From positions 2,666,001-2,730,000 of the forward strand of contig JACONQ010000008.1 in assembly GCA_014281115.1 (NCBI GenBank): a stretch of DNA of 64,000 nt. The letters run 5' to 3'. The translations under genes and the position numbers were made by a program. This document shows, one piece after another, positions 1-13,058 of this stretch. Source of the DNA: Laburnicola sp. R22_1. Its lineage: Eukaryota; Ascomycota; Dothideomycetes; Pleosporales; Didymosphaeriaceae. The notes under the pieces are model-generated. The model saw nothing but the letters and a program-made list of their open reading frames with translations, was not told the DNA's origin and did not search any database. Within the stretch, counting starts at the first letter, position 1, and every line of letters starts with the position of its first letter.

Positions 1-1392
1 ATTGTCTTGCGAAGGTCTGCAATTTTATTTAACACTAGTACCTAACTATGCATTGCACTTAGAGCGCCTTTTTTAAGCTTCTTAAGCATCTGTATAGTTA
101 AAGTTAGTAATAAATTAAAGTGATCTCTAATTCTCTTGCGAACTAGTGTTAATTGCGCCTTAAATTCGCGTAGGTTACTTAGTGTTTTAGACTCCTAGGT
201 AGTAGGTTCTTTAATGGGCAGACTAGGTGTACGAATACGAATGTTAAGGTGCTGCAACACCTCCTCTGAATTTAATAGGACTAGCCCAGCACCGCGAAAA
301 CCACCCTTAATTGTCTCTGCAGAGAAAAGCTTTAAAAACGCGGTTTTAAAGGCTAGGAGAAACTCGATCTTTATAATATAGGTTATTAGCTAACACGCTA
401 AGCCTAAGATCTTAGCACTATATGTCTTCTTTAGTAGGGAGAAACAGCTCACATCTAACAGCTACAGTAGGTGTGATAAATATAGCAATATATAGAGAGT
501 AATAATCTTATGTTTCTTATAGTAATCCTAGAACTTAATTAAGTTATAGCTCTTATAGCCGTTAATAACTAGCAGCTAATAGGTTCCTTTAGCGCGTCCC
601 TTTGTATGCGTGTTAAAGTATTTTAACCACGCGATACTAAGCTTATTATTTGTCTAGCCATTCTTGCTAATAGTAATTACCTAATTGCTAGAAATTAACG
701 CGTCTTTGTACTAGGTAGAGATGTGACGCTTGCCAGCGTAGATAATAAAGGGAGGGATTGCCTATCTAGCAGCGCAGATACCCTGGATTACTATAATCTA
801 CTAGCGGTCGCCTGGCTATACTAATTTGGGTTTCGCACGCCTCTCTAATACTATAACCATAAGCTAAGGCCCTATAACCCCTATTAGGAAGCCTAATTTA
901 TTAAAGTTGTAGGTGTCCTTATCCGTAATGCCGTACTTGACTTTAATGCTCTCTACAAGCTTAAACTACGTGTTTATAACCTTAGAATCTTTTTATTATG
1001 CCCTCTAGTTATTGTATAACTAAGACTAACACGTTTTAACTTCACGTCTGCGCTTAATAAACCTATCTGTCTAGTTAATACTAATAGGTGGCTTTCCTCT
1101 CTATAAACGTTGTGAATTGGCCATTATGCGGATTATAAGCTTTGTAGGAGGGAATCTACGCGTGTCCAGCTCAATTATACAATTAACAAGCGCCTGCTCC
1201 TCAAGGAGAGTAAAATTCTTTAATTTAGGTGGGTTATCGCATCGTGCAGTTGTTCTGTTGCGTCTTTAATTAAGCGTTCTGCGATTAACGTTATACAGCC
1301 CTGCTGCTGCTCGCTCTGTAAGATTTAGGTCTTGTTTAATAGCTCTAATAGCAATAAGTAACCGAGCTTTATTAGATGGCTTAGAAGACATG
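1..1392 (-). pseudogene. decayed Fot1/pogo transposase
   Basis: Reading the minus strand from an ATG at about 1392 gives a psq-like N-terminus (MSSKPSNKARLLIAIRAI), a CENP-B type block (LLEEQALVNCIIELDTRRF), a catalytic start block (DKDTYNFNKLGF), the hallmark GWTNNKLSIAWLKYF block near 660, and the final catalytic block LLDVSCF near 390. Many in-frame TAG/TAA codons replace expected Trp or Gln. In the second catalytic block the expected Asp reads Asn (LVINGYKSY), and the first reads Asn too, so the enzyme is dead. Family assignment rests on block order; no intact ORF remains. Confidence 0.75.
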
Positions 1393-1488
1393 GTAGGTGG
1401 TTATATTATAATAGTATTGTTGGTGATGGTGGGGTCTTGGCAAAGGTGGCGCGCTTACTAGTGTGGGTCACTCGCTAGTAAACCACGT
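1..1488 (-). mobile_element. Fot1/pogo-type (Tc1-mariner) DNA transposon, 5' part, cut by window start
   Basis: The right terminus is the element's 5' end. It reads inward (minus strand) as ACGT..., then CTTTGCCAAGACCCC, the same inner motif as the inverted repeats of the Fot1 element at 15879-17747, and is followed by TA at 1489-1490, the usual mariner target. The minus strand from about 1392 downward encodes a decayed transposase. The 3' inverted repeat lies outside the window, so full length cannot be judged. It belongs to a different subfamily from the 15.9 kb copy: the outer repeat sequence differs although length and inner motif agree. Confidence 0.8.
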
Positions 1489-1553
1489 TATTATAAGTTA
1501 TAGTAGATTATTATAAGTTGCTATAAAGTAACGTTAAAAACTTAGACTTCTTA

Positions 1554-1578
1554 GCGAGTTCGAATCTCGCCCTCTCCC
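1554..1578 (+). other. tRNA-like T-arm and acceptor 3' half (relic)
   Basis: GCGAG-TTCGAAT-CTCGC forms a perfect 5-bp T stem with a canonical 7-nt T loop and is followed by CCTCTCC, which would fit the 3' strand of an acceptor stem. No matching GGAGAGG 5' strand, D arm or anticodon arm is found upstream, where the Fot1 element ends 65 bp away. It may be the remnant of a nuclear tRNA gene (Ser-like acceptor) or a tRNA-derived repeat. It is not a functional tRNA gene. Confidence 0.35.
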
Positions 1579-1646
1579 CCTCTGATTTTTAAACACCAAA
1601 AAATCAATCTTTGTAGATAAGAAGAAAAGTAGTCTAAATAAGCTAG

Positions 1647-1830
1647 TATCTCTAATAATTGAGAAATTTCTAACTATTTAAGCTAGTCTTAACTAAGTTA
1701 CTAGATTAAACTTATAGGACGGGAAAGCTATTAGCAAGTACCTCTAATAATTAAGAAATCTTTAACTAGTTACTAGTCTTAATAAGTTATTAAGATTTAA
1801 ACTCATAGGACGAGAAAGTTAATTAAGGCA
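1647..1830. repeat. two-copy tandem repeat, about 92 bp unit
   Basis: The block starting TAYCTCTAATAATTRAG at 1647 recurs at 1739, and both copies end near ATAGGACGRGAAAG. Differences are mostly C/T and A/G transitions, as expected of RIP. Confidence 0.6.
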
Positions 1831-3689
1831 TATTACTATCTTCTAATTTAGGAAAAAATTTGTTGGAAATTTTAATTTACGCTTTGGATAGACAATAGAT
1901 CACTAGTGTTAGTTTTCCTTTAACTCCCTTTAAAGGACTTTTTTTACTAGGGGAAAGTGTCCCTCGTCTATCTATACGATTTGCCTATGGCTATATTTAC
2001 TTTATAGAAAAGTTAGAAGCAATAGAAACGTTAATAATAATAAAGTAATGTTAGTAGTATTCTATAATATGTTATAAGAGACCTCGAAGTGGCTAAAAAA
2101 AACTATCTAGTGGACTAATCTATCCGGGCTACTAATTAAATATGTTATACTTACTAGTAAATATACTCTTTATAAGTTAATCTCCTATTTCTAAAATTAG
2201 AAAAGTCTAAGTTCTAGCTCTAATATTCTAGGTTAAGCTTACTTTCTTAAATAAACTAAGTATTAAAAGTAAATAATTATTAATAAAGTAAACTACTACT
2301 TCTCTATTAAAAATAGTGCTTTATATAAGTAGGTAATTACTAAAATATATTATTAAGTATACTTCTAAGCTTTTCTATAGCTATTTATTAAAAATTAATA
2401 GATTAATTAAAGTATAAGCTATTAACCCTAGATAGGTAAGAGTAGTTAAACTCTTTACTATAGATATAGTCTTTTATTCTTTTATTTTAATCTTACTATA
2501 AAGCTTCTCTTTTTATAAAAATACTAAATAATTATTAATACTCCTATATTCTTTTTTAGTAAGGGTAATTAGTAGCACTTCTTTAGGATATTTACTAGTA
2601 ATAGTAGTTTAAAGATATTAATAGTCTAGAAAGTCCTATATATATTTTTATAAGAACACTTATTACTTTTATACTTATAACCCATCTTATTTAAGCTATT
2701 ACTACCTTACTTTTTCTAATTATTATTTCAACTAGTAATTATTATAAATACGCCTAATAATATACTATTAGTTAATTAAAGCTAGTGCTTTTAAATAAGT
2801 ATAAAATAAACATTTTTAATATTAGTAAACCTAAGTTTTATTCCCCAAAGTTCTAAATGTCCTCTTTGTGAAAATTTTGCATATGGGAGCCTCGCGCCAA
2901 GATCGCCAAGCTCACTAAGCTCGCTTAGCAGTTCGAACGCGTATTTTTGTAATTACCTTTTTACGCTTTTTTTTAATTACTAAGTAGGGGGCTCTGCTTT
3001 TTATATTATAATATTTAAGATAAAAGCCTTTGTTGTGCTACTCCTAGGTAGTTAATTTAATGCCACATAGTAGTGAAATTTATTATTTTAATACTAAGTA
3101 ATAAGTCTTATATAAAACACTAGTATATAAATTAGGCCTATTCTAGTATAAGCTTAACTACTAGTGTGTCTAAAAGTTAAATATAGTAAGCTTACTTTTT
3201 ATATTAGAAAGCTTAAAACTCTTAAGCTTATAAAAAGAAGCTACTACTTTCTATACTATATTTTAGGTATTTACCTTTTATACTTAGTCTTTTTAAGGTA
3301 TACTTAGTATTAGATACTTATTAGATTCTTTATACTTACTTTTATTAGAGCTAGATTCCTTTAAAGTATTTTAATAAGCACTTATAGAGAGGTTTTTATT
3401 ATTATTATTTATTATAATTATAGCTAGTACTAGTAAATCTTAGGATACTATAGTATAAACCTATAAAATAAATTTTTAAATTTTTATTATATTAATCTAC
3501 TAGTCTTATACTTCTATTTAATATTGTATAATCTAAATACTATAAACTTTAATCTAATTATTATATATAGTATTACTTATACTTGCTATTTTTTAAAAGT
3601 ATAGAATAAGTTAGTTAAACTAGATTTTAATTAAGAATCTCTTTAGTGTTAAAATTAATTAGAGCTAGATAAACTAAAAAGGCTAGGTT
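1831..3689. other. AT-rich RIP-degraded sequence, no assignable gene
   Basis: Very AT-rich with few CA or TG dinucleotides and many TA. No frame carries a recognisable domain. A short GC-richer patch at about 2880-2945 contains CTCGCGCCAAGATCGCC but no gene. Confidence 0.6.
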
Positions 3690-3865
3690 TATAAGAGGCT
3701 AAGCGCCCTTTTATAGTTACTTAGCCTACTATCTTAGAGTTCTAGGTCTATGCTTCTGCTAAGCTAGGAGTATATATAAGTTTATAGCTAGAGTTACTAT
3801 TAAACTTTATTAAGTTTATAAGTTTACTTAGGCAACTCTAACTTCTTAGTCTAAAGAGCCCTATA
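3690..3865 (+). repeat. 5' LTR (176 bp) of gypsy relic
   Basis: It starts TATAAGAGGCTAAGCGCCC (TG changed to TA by RIP is likely) and contains a TATATATAAG box. It matches the 3' repeat at 15682-15857 over its whole length, with mainly transition differences. Confidence 0.75.
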
Positions 3866-6240
3866 TTAAATTTAATTAATCTCTTATAATAGGGAAGCTT
3901 GTAAGATGTTCCTAATACACTAAAAATAAATATATAGTTAAGTTAGATATTAAGATCTCTTAACCCTATAAACAAATACGCAGTTAAGTTAGATACTAAG
4001 ATCTCTTAACCCTATAGATAAATATGCAGTTAAGTTAGATACTAAGATTTCTTAACCCTGTAAAATAAATATATAGTTAAGTTAAACACTAAAATCTCTT
4101 AATCCTATAAATAAACACATAGTTAAGTTAGATACTAGGATTTCTTAACCCTATAAAATAAATATAAGTATAATAGAAAGAACACTAGAGTCATCCTATA
4201 AAAGGAAAATACTCTTATTTTTTGCTTAGTATAATAAGTTACTAAACTCTAATAGTAAGGAGTTATAAAAGTAGATATTATTACTAATCTTACTAAAAAA
4301 CTATATATAGGAAGTTATAATAAGATAAAGTATATATAGAAAATTAAGCTAGTTTAATAGTATCTATAAGACTAAAGGTTAATAGGGTCCTAAGCACTTC
4401 TTTAAAGAAGGAAGAAGGCTTAGAATATAAAAGAAAGCGCCCTTTAAAATGCACTAACGCAAATTATAAGCTATCTTACTAGCTTAGAATAACTCTAAGT
4501 TATATTAGTAGTTTAATAAAATACTAGTAAATAGGTCTAGACTTTACTAAAAGAAATTACTAATTTACTTGCCTAATTAAAGTAATATACTAAAATAAAA
4601 ACTGTGCTCTTAGCCCTATTCTAAATAATAGTAGTAACACTAATATCTAGTAAAGCACTACTAGAGTGCTAACACCCCTAACTCTCTAATCTAGAGTTAT
4701 TCTCTAGAAGCTATTAAGATTACTAATGCTAGAAATATATAATAAAGGCTAAGATTATAAAATTACTCCCTTTTAGGGAACGCAGTTAATTATATTATAA
4801 GTAGGCTAATAGGTAAGGTAGTAGATATTACACTAGCCTTTATAAAGAAAAAAACCTATTTTAAAAATAAATTGTAGGGTCTTTTAGATATAAGCTTTTA
4901 TAATAAATTAGTACCCTCCTAGGCAGGAGTATAAACTGCCTCTACTTATTTAGTTTTTAAGTAGCCCCACTATGTTTAATTACTGCGTTTTTCTATTGCG
5001 TTACTAGCGCCTACGTAATATAATATTACGTAATATCACGTGCGAGCGCTAAGCCCTAGGACTAGAGCGCGTTAAAGTTTTTCTAATATCTCCCCCTAGC
5101 TTCTAAGACAACTAACCCTATAATAATAACACTCTAACTTACTTGCCTATCTGCCGCGTTACTAGATAATTAATACTACCTTACAACCTTTTACTGCGTT
5201 ACTAAATAATTAACTACTTAAAACTTCTAGACGCACGCTCTACCGCTACTATAATATATAATAAATTACGCGCACGCTTCCTACTTCTAATACTAAATAG
5301 CACTCTAATACTTTACTAGCCTTACTTTACCTATTACCTATAGATATCCTATAGTATAATTGTATATTTATATATTCTTTACGCCTTTAGCACTTACTTT
5401 ATATAACTACTATCTTTAAAGTAAGCAGCTATTAATTAAAAATCTAATATTAGGTAGTAATTACTCCTATAAGCTACGTATTAGTATATAGTTACTAAGT
5501 TAGACTCTTACTTTATAAAAATGTCTATATTCTTCTAGTTCTTATTTTTAATAGTTGCAAGCACCTTGCACCTAAACTAGTATAGGACAATTTATATTAT
5601 AAGACTTATTCTACTTCTACCTTTAATTCTAGACTCTTACTTACTAATATCTATATTCTCCTTAATATAGCAATCTAATTCTATAGTAGCTATCTATAAG
5701 TCTTTAGTATAGACTATATAGTTTTTAATATTAAGTAGCGTCTATCTATTATATTTAGCTGTGTTATACCTAGCCACGTTATTATTTACGTCTCCTAGAT
5801 AGAGATGTAATATTACATATTTAGTGGCAATAGCGATAGCGTCTTTAGAGCAAGGGATAGATATAGTAACTAACCTTAAGGTCTTGCGTAATAATTAAAT
5901 TTATTATATAGTAAATAGATAAACGCTTAGTCTATATTTAGTTGCGAATTTATATTATGTGCGTATAGATAACTACGCGTTATATTATTAATTTTAGTAC
6001 CTAGTATATTTTATAATTAACTATCTTTAGTATAAGGGGCTAATTTGCACGTGCTAACAAATCGTTCTAACCTATCTTTAAGCTACTTTACCTTTTTTAA
6101 TGCGTTTTTAGCACACTTATAGCTTTCCCTTATAGCGTTATACTATATACTAAAAGGTCTGTAATGTTTCTCTTTCTAATAATAAATTAGTAAAAAAGTA
6201 AGTATAGAATAGGCTATTCCTTAGCTAATAGAGTAAAACC
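3866..6240. other. 5' internal region of gypsy relic, no assignable domain
   Basis: AT-rich sequence between the 5' LTR and the first gag traces. Apart from the 46-bp tandem array no domain is readable. Confidence 0.5.
3928..4159. repeat. tandem array, five units of 46-47 bp
   Basis: Five consecutive copies of a unit beginning AAATAYRYAGTTAAGTTA and ending TTAACCCTATA(A)AT. Unit lengths are 46, 46, 47, 46 and 47. It lies just inside the 5' LTR, in the leader of the retroelement. Confidence 0.85.
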
Positions 6241-9200
6241 CTACTAACTAAGTTTAATACTAACTTTATACGCCTAGCTACTAAGGCAAGTAAAGATAAT
6301 TCGAAGAACTTAAAGAATATTTACCAGAGAGCCTTATATATAGACTTATAGAATAGACTAATTACGCTAAAGATTCTTAAGAACTAGAACCTTATAATAC
6401 TTATAGATAGAGTTAATATAGTTAAAGAAAATATTTGCTATATAAAGATATTAAAGTCCTTTTATATAGTAGTCTTCTTGTTTACTAAGTCTACTAATAC
6501 TATAAATTAAAAACTTATATATTTTAGCACTATAAAGACTACTAAAGCAAATTCTTTAAAGACTAAAAAGCGCGCTAAATAGGTCTCTAAAAAGGAGTTA
6601 GAGAAGTGCTATAGAAAAGAAGTATACTTTTACTATAGTAAAAGGAATATAGTGTCTAGAGTTATTATCTCTAAGCTATAATACCCTAATATAAGCTAGG
6701 ACTAGTAAGGCCTAAAAATAAATAGTAGTAATAAGAATATTAATAGTTTAGTAAAGTTAAAAACTAGTTTCTTCTCTTAAAAGTTATTAAAAAGAGAAGA
6801 TAAAGCGGATTATAAAGGAACTAAAAAAACTATAATATATATAAGAAAATATAGCTAGATTTTATACTAATAACTATAAACACTTTTATTAATAATATTA
6901 CCTTTACGTATACCATACTTAATTTAAGGTATTTAACTATTACTTTTATATCTATAAAGTTTGTTAGAAAAGCTAACCTATAATATATTAGTTTAAATAA
7001 TCTCTACTAAGTAGTAGAATTTAGAAAAGTAACCTTCTTAGTTTATAAAGCCGCTTATATAAAGATAGATATTAAGAGGCATATTAAAATAATATAGACT
7101 TATATTAATAGGAAAGAGGAGGACTATAAATTAGTTTTTAGATTACTATAGTAAATAAAAAACACTATATTAGTAGCTCTAGAAAAATAGTTAATATATA
7201 TAGAGTTCTTTTATATAAGAATTAGAGATAAGTAGAAGAGACAAACTTCTATTTCTAGTTAAAAAGTCTCTACTAAATTATTTATAACCTTAAATAGGAG
7301 AAATATAAAAGAAAAGAATAGGCTAATAGTTTTTGCTATCTCCTTTAAGGATATCTAGAAGGCCTTAGCCGTAAAGGCTAAGATAGACCTAAGAGACTAT
7401 CTCTCTAAGTGGCTTCTAGACTAAGTAGAAGTTTTCTTAAGAGAATAAGCTAATAAACTTCCTTTATTATAAGGCCCTAGGATTAATTACTTAATCCTTC
7501 TTATTAAGAAGAATAAAGAGACCTTAAAGATTTTCTTTAGCCCCCTTTATAGTATATTAAAGAAGAAATTACTAGTTCTTTATAAGGAACTAATAGAGTA
7601 CCTTAACTATAGTTTATTTAGGTAAGTAAGTCTAGCGCTATAGAGCTAGTATTATTTATAAAAAAACTTAGAGAAAGTCTATAGTATTATATAGACTATA
7701 GAGCGTTAAATACCCTATTAAAGAAGAACCGCTAATTTCTTCCCCTTATTAGAGAGACGTTATAGCTTTTTACTAAAGCAAAGTAGCTAATAAAGTTAAA
7801 TATAATTTAGGCCTTTTATAAGTTAAGAATAGTAAAAGAAAAGAAATAGAAAATAGCCTTTTAAACTTAGTTTAGGTTATATAAGTAGCTAGTAGTCCTT
7901 TCTAAATTAGCTAATATACTAAGCACCTTCTAGAAACATATTAACTATATTCTAAGGAAATACTTAAATAACTTCTACTTTATCTATATAAATAATATTT
8001 TTATATTTTCTAGCAGATTTTTAAGGGACTATTAGAATAAAGTATAATAGGTAGTAAAAAGTTAGGTAAAATAAGGCTGCACTTAGATATTAAGAAGTAT
8101 AAGTTTATAGTTACTAAGACTAAGTACTTTAGATTTATTATAGAGTATAAAAAGGGGATTAGTATAAACCTAAAAAAAGTTAAAGCTATTTAGGATTAGG
8201 CTCCTTCTATAAATATAAAGAGTATTTAGAGTTTTTTAAAGTTTGCTAACTTCTACTAGAGGTTTATAAAGAACTTTTTAGAAGTAGTATCTTTATTAAT
8301 AAAGTTAACTAAAAAGGAAACTCCCTTTTTATAGGGGTAGAAATAATAGTAGGCCTTTAACTACTTAAAGAAAGTATTCTATACTAAGCCTATACTAGCC
8401 TACTTTATTACTAAAAAGAAAGGAGTATTAAAAGTTAACTCTTTAGGCTAAGCCTTTAGAGCCTACTTTTTATAGTTTAATATAAAAGAAGTCTTTAGGC
8501 TAATTACCTACTTTTCTACTAAACACACTTTTATAAAAGCAAACTATATAATTTATAATAAAGAAATACTTATAGTTATTAAAGTAACTAAGAAGTAGTA
8601 TAATATGCTTTAGGCTGTTTCCTATACACTTATATATACTTATTATAAGAAGCTTATATACTTTATAAAGTCTAAAAGATTAAATAAAAGGTATATATAC
8701 TAGACTAATACTCTTAGTAAATATAATATAATATTCTAGTATAGACTAGAAACTATTAACTTAAAAGTAAATGCCCTTTTATAACACTAATAGGATATAC
8801 TTACTAATACTAAAAATAACTAAGTTAAGTTTTATAAAATCTAACCCCTTAAGAAAGTTTTTTAGAAAATAAAAATATTAGGCTTTAAATATTTATAGCC
8901 CTAGCGATATAAGCCCTATCTAAAAGTCTTAACCCCTTTAGAGAAAAAGGGAGCTAGGCTAAATATAAGAAATACTAGTCTTCTCTTCCCTAATTACTAA
9001 AAGAATTTCCTTCTAGACTAGAAATATACTTTTTAGTAGATCTAGACTTAAATAAACTATAGTCTTATAGCTTAGAGGGAGATTTTATATTAAAAAAGTA
9101 AAGACGTATATTTTTCATTATAGGTATATTTTTCTTTCTTTCTAAACCTAAAGGTTGCTATATAAGAATGCAATATTAATAATACTAGTTACTTCTAGTA

Positions 9201-10496
9201 CTAGAAATAAAAATAGATCCTAGACTAGAAACTTCTATAAATAATATTAGTTGCTATAGTCTATAATTCCTCTATATTTAGGCACCTAAAGAGAAAGATT
9301 ACCTATAAAATAGTTGCTAGATTATACTTCTTTCTAGAAATATTAGACTTTATTTATAAATTTATTAAGAACTATAATATATATAAAAGAACTAAACTAT
9401 AAAGAAATATAAAACAAGGGCTACTAAAACCTTTCTCCTTTCTAGACTAGATATAGAAGAAGATCTTTATAGACTTTATTACTAAGCTTTCTATAAGTAG
9501 AGGAAATATAAATATAATAATAGTATATAATAGACTAGAAAAAGGAATAGGTTTAGTCTCTCTACTAGACTTAAAGGTAAAAATAGTAGTAGAGACATTC
9601 CTCTATTATATTATAGCCTACTATTAGCTTCTTAACACTATAACCTCTAACTATAAACATTAATTTATAAGTAACTTTTAGAGGTATCTATATAAAAGAA
9701 TAAAGATCTAGAGAAAATTATTCTTCTTTAAATACCTAGAAACTAATAGTACTATAAAATATATAAATTTTATAATTAAGGCATATCTTTATACCTTTAT
9801 ATAATAGAACTAAAAGACTTAGGCTTTATACTATCTTATAGCGCAAATAGCTATTAATAGGCAAGAAGCTACCTTTACTAGAGTAACACTATTCTTTCTC
9901 TAGTATAAATATAATATAGACCTATCTAAGCTAGATATAGAAATAGAAGCTATTAATTATTATTAATAGGATTTATAACTAGTAAAGTCTACTAAAGCTT
10001 TATTATAAAAGTTTTAAGAAGTTTTTATATTTATCTAAGATAAAATAGCTAAGTTCTAATAAGAGTAGGAGCGGTAAGTAAACTAGTACTAAAGAGACAC
10101 TCCTATATTAAGAAAAGAAGATAAAGTCTAGCTTTAGTATAGGAACTACTTATCTAACTCTTACTCTAATAAAAGTTAGATTAGAAAAATATAAAGTTTA
10201 TAGTTATATAAGTAGTAAACTTTTATAATATAAAACTAGATATTTTATCTAGAGTTTATCTAGTGTTTTTAGTAAATTATCAACGCCTAGCTAAAAAGAC
10301 TTTTACTTTAGCTAAGCTATAGATAATAGAAAATTAGAGACTATTATTATTAAAAAGAAGAGAAATAGGTTGTAAAAAACATCTTAGCTAAAAAAACTAC
10401 CTAATGGGAAAGAGGGCTATAGAGATTACTATGCTAAGTTAAGTAGTTAAATAATACTAATCTAACTTAGGAACCTACTATAAATCTCTCTACTAT
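6240..10496 (+). pseudogene. decayed gag-pol polyprotein of Ty3/gypsy chromovirus
   Basis: Domains read in order on the plus strand, in one overall direction but with many TAG/TAA codons. A CCHC knuckle trace lies at about 6600-6670 (EVYFYYSKRNIVSR, cysteines mutated). A protease-like segment is near 6880-7000. The RT N-terminal block is near 7460-7620. The RT palm/thumb block is at about 8080-8350 (FLKFANFY*RFIKNF, LIKLTKKETPF), followed by an RNase H region to 8600 (YFSTKHTFIKANYIIYNKE). The integrase core is at about 9420-9700 (IDFITKLSISRGN). A chromodomain trace (VVKNILAKKTT, then EPTINLST) is near 10360-10490. The chromodomain is interrupted by the nested element and appears to resume at 13346. 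No functional product is possible. Confidence 0.8.
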
Positions 10497-10783
10497 TATA
10501 ATAGTACTTGCTAGCCTCTCTGCCAAGCACGCCCTATTACTTTTTTTTTACATTCTATTTCTCCTATTTGCGCCTTTTACCTTCCTAAAGGCGCCTTTTC
10601 TAGTTAGTGTTAGCGTAGTGGTTAGCGTAGGCCTATGCCCTATACCGTCCTTTATATAAGAAAGCGCCCCCTATATACCTTTCTTATTTACTATTTTAGA
10701 ATAGTTTTAATTTAACTAGCTCTTTTAACTATTCTAGCTATTATAGAGAAATTTACCCTATAAGGCTATATATCGCCCTTATA
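10497..10783 (+). repeat. 5' LTR (287 bp) of nested element
   Basis: It begins TATAATAGTACTTGCTAGCC and ends CGCCCTTATA, with a TATA-like TTTATATAAGAAA in the middle. It matches 13059-13345 with equal length and mostly transition differences. Confidence 0.85.
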
Positions 10784-13058
10784 TTATTCTAAGACTAACC
10801 TTTTTATTTAGCTATAAATAGTAATATAATATCTACTCCTCTCTTAAAACGCTGTCTATAGGCAGTTAAATTAGTGGAAGTTTTACCTTATTAGTTACTA
10901 GTTGTGCTAGACAATTGCCTAAAGTCTATAAGACTACTAATATAACTTCTCTACCTACTATAAGTGGGTAAGAGTATATTAGGTTAGTTACTAGTTGTGC
11001 TAGATAGTTATTACACTACTTAAGATCTATAAGATTACTAATATAACTTCTCTGCCTACTATAAGTAGATAAGGGTGTATAAGGTTAGTTACTAGTTATG
11101 CTAGATAGTTATTATACTACGCTAAGGTCTATATTAAGAGGCTGCCCTAAACATCCCTAAATAATAATAAGTAATAACTATATTATCTCTAAAGACTAAT
11201 TTGCCTATAACACCTAACTAGTATTACACTATAAGGGCTAAAGGTACTAAGTAAGAGAAATTAGAATTAGGCTTTAGAGGCGCTATAGCGTCGCCTATAA
11301 AAATTTTATATAAATAATATTTTTACTTTTTCTATAAAGCGCCCTATTTTGCTTACTAAGCGCGCTAGCTCGCACTTATAAAATACCTAGACTTACTAAA
11401 TCTAAATACTTTACTATACCTAACTATTAACCTCTTAGGCATTTTTTCTTATTATCCCTTACTATCTTTATAATAGACGCCCTTAATAAACTACTCTAAC
11501 ACTTAGAAAACTTTAATACTAGATTGCCCTAGCGCTAGCCTTACTAAGTAGCTTTATTTAGTCTGCGCTAATCTTCTACTATTCTACTTTACTAAGTAGC
11601 TTTACGTACTCTACCCTAATCTTTTACTACTTTAGATCTTAGTTAAGCTTATATTTAAACTAGAGTAGCACTAGTTATAGAAACCTACTTCCTTTGCTAA
11701 GACTACTCTAGTCCTTACCTACTACCTATTAAGTATTTAGCTAGGCAACTAATTACTAGGCTATTAATATTGCCTAGCTACTTTCTAGTTTAGCTTATTA
11801 ATAGATTATAGTTAAATATCTCTATTATAACCCTACTTCTACCTTAACCTTACTAGTAGTTAGCCTCTAAATCTAATAACTCTATGCTATTATTCTCTAA
11901 GAATCCTAAAATTAACGCATATTAGGCGATCCTAACTACTTTTTCTAATAATAGAGACTTTAAGTAGAGTCTAAGCCTAATTACTTTAGCTAACTACTCT
12001 CTACCACCCTTTCCTAGCTATTGCTAGAATAGCTAGATAAGCTAGAAGATGCCTAACCTAGTAAGAACTATAGTAATTATACTAAAGAAAAGGCGCTTAA
12101 TAACAATAATCTTTATAAACTTAGTATTACTTACTATAATAATAGCCTAAAAAATAATAACACTGCCTATTATAGTGGCAAATTAGAAAATAAAGAGCCT
12201 GCCTAGTATAATAACTTTCCTAATAATAATTCTAAATTTACTAACCTAATTAACTCTAAGTCTAACTCTCTATAAAAAGAATGCTTAGATAATAAATCTA
12301 ATAGTAAACTACTTAATAAAATTTCCTAAACTGCTAATAATTAGAAGCTGTCCCCTAACTATTAGCCCTTACTTTAATTTACTAGTTACCTAACCTATTC
12401 TGCCCCTAGGGGCACCCTAAGCTACTAAAATAGGTAGTCTAGTTTACTATTAGTTAAGTAGCTTTCTAGCTAGCCTACTATACGTAGGCACCTATTACTT
12501 TTAGTATTCTTACCTTTAGCTATCCTGTTTCTAGCTAGCTTACTACTAATTTAGTAGCTTCCTAACTATTGCGCGTGTAGGGCACCTTTTAGCACTTTTA
12601 CTCTACTATATAGGTAGCCTCTATAGCTTTATAAGCTACTCTACCCTAATTAAAAACTATATAGTTAGGTTAATATTTTTTTAAAACGCTTTTCTATAGT
12701 ACTAGAAAATCTTATATAATATAATTACGCTAGCGTATAATAAACTAATTAGAAAATTTTTAGCTAACTATATTTTTATATAGTGTTAAAGCTAAAGATG
12801 CGCTCTATTAGCAAAACACTAAATGTTAAAATATAGTTTATAATCTAGCACAAATTTATCCCTAATTACTTTTCTTAATATCTCTACTAAATAGCATCTA
12901 AATTAAAAACTAAATCTACTACTAGAACTATAGGGGTCTATTGCCCCTATTCTAGCCCTTTTTAGCCCTAAAATAGTGCTAGTTATATTAAAAATTCGCT
13001 AAAACACTCTATTTTTATATGCTTTCCTTCCTATTTTTAGGCTTTAAAAGGGAGGTTA
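10784..13058. other. interior of nested LTR element, no recognised coding region
   Basis: Contains an imperfect tandem repeat at 10891-11150 and a shorter duplicated segment around 11549-11640 (TTACTAAGTAGCTTTA repeated). No polymerase domain is seen. A gag-like or structural function cannot be excluded because the RIP damage is severe. Confidence 0.5.
10891..11150. repeat. imperfect tandem repeat, about 93-101 bp unit, two and a half copies
   Basis: TTAGTTACTAGTTRTGCTAGA recurs at 10891, 10984 and 11085, followed each time by related text through ATATAACTTCTCTRCCTAC. Confidence 0.7.

Noticed and set aside
2915..2945. GCAGTTCGAACGCG as a second tRNA T arm
   Set aside because: The flanking bases do not form a 5-bp stem, and no acceptor sequence follows.
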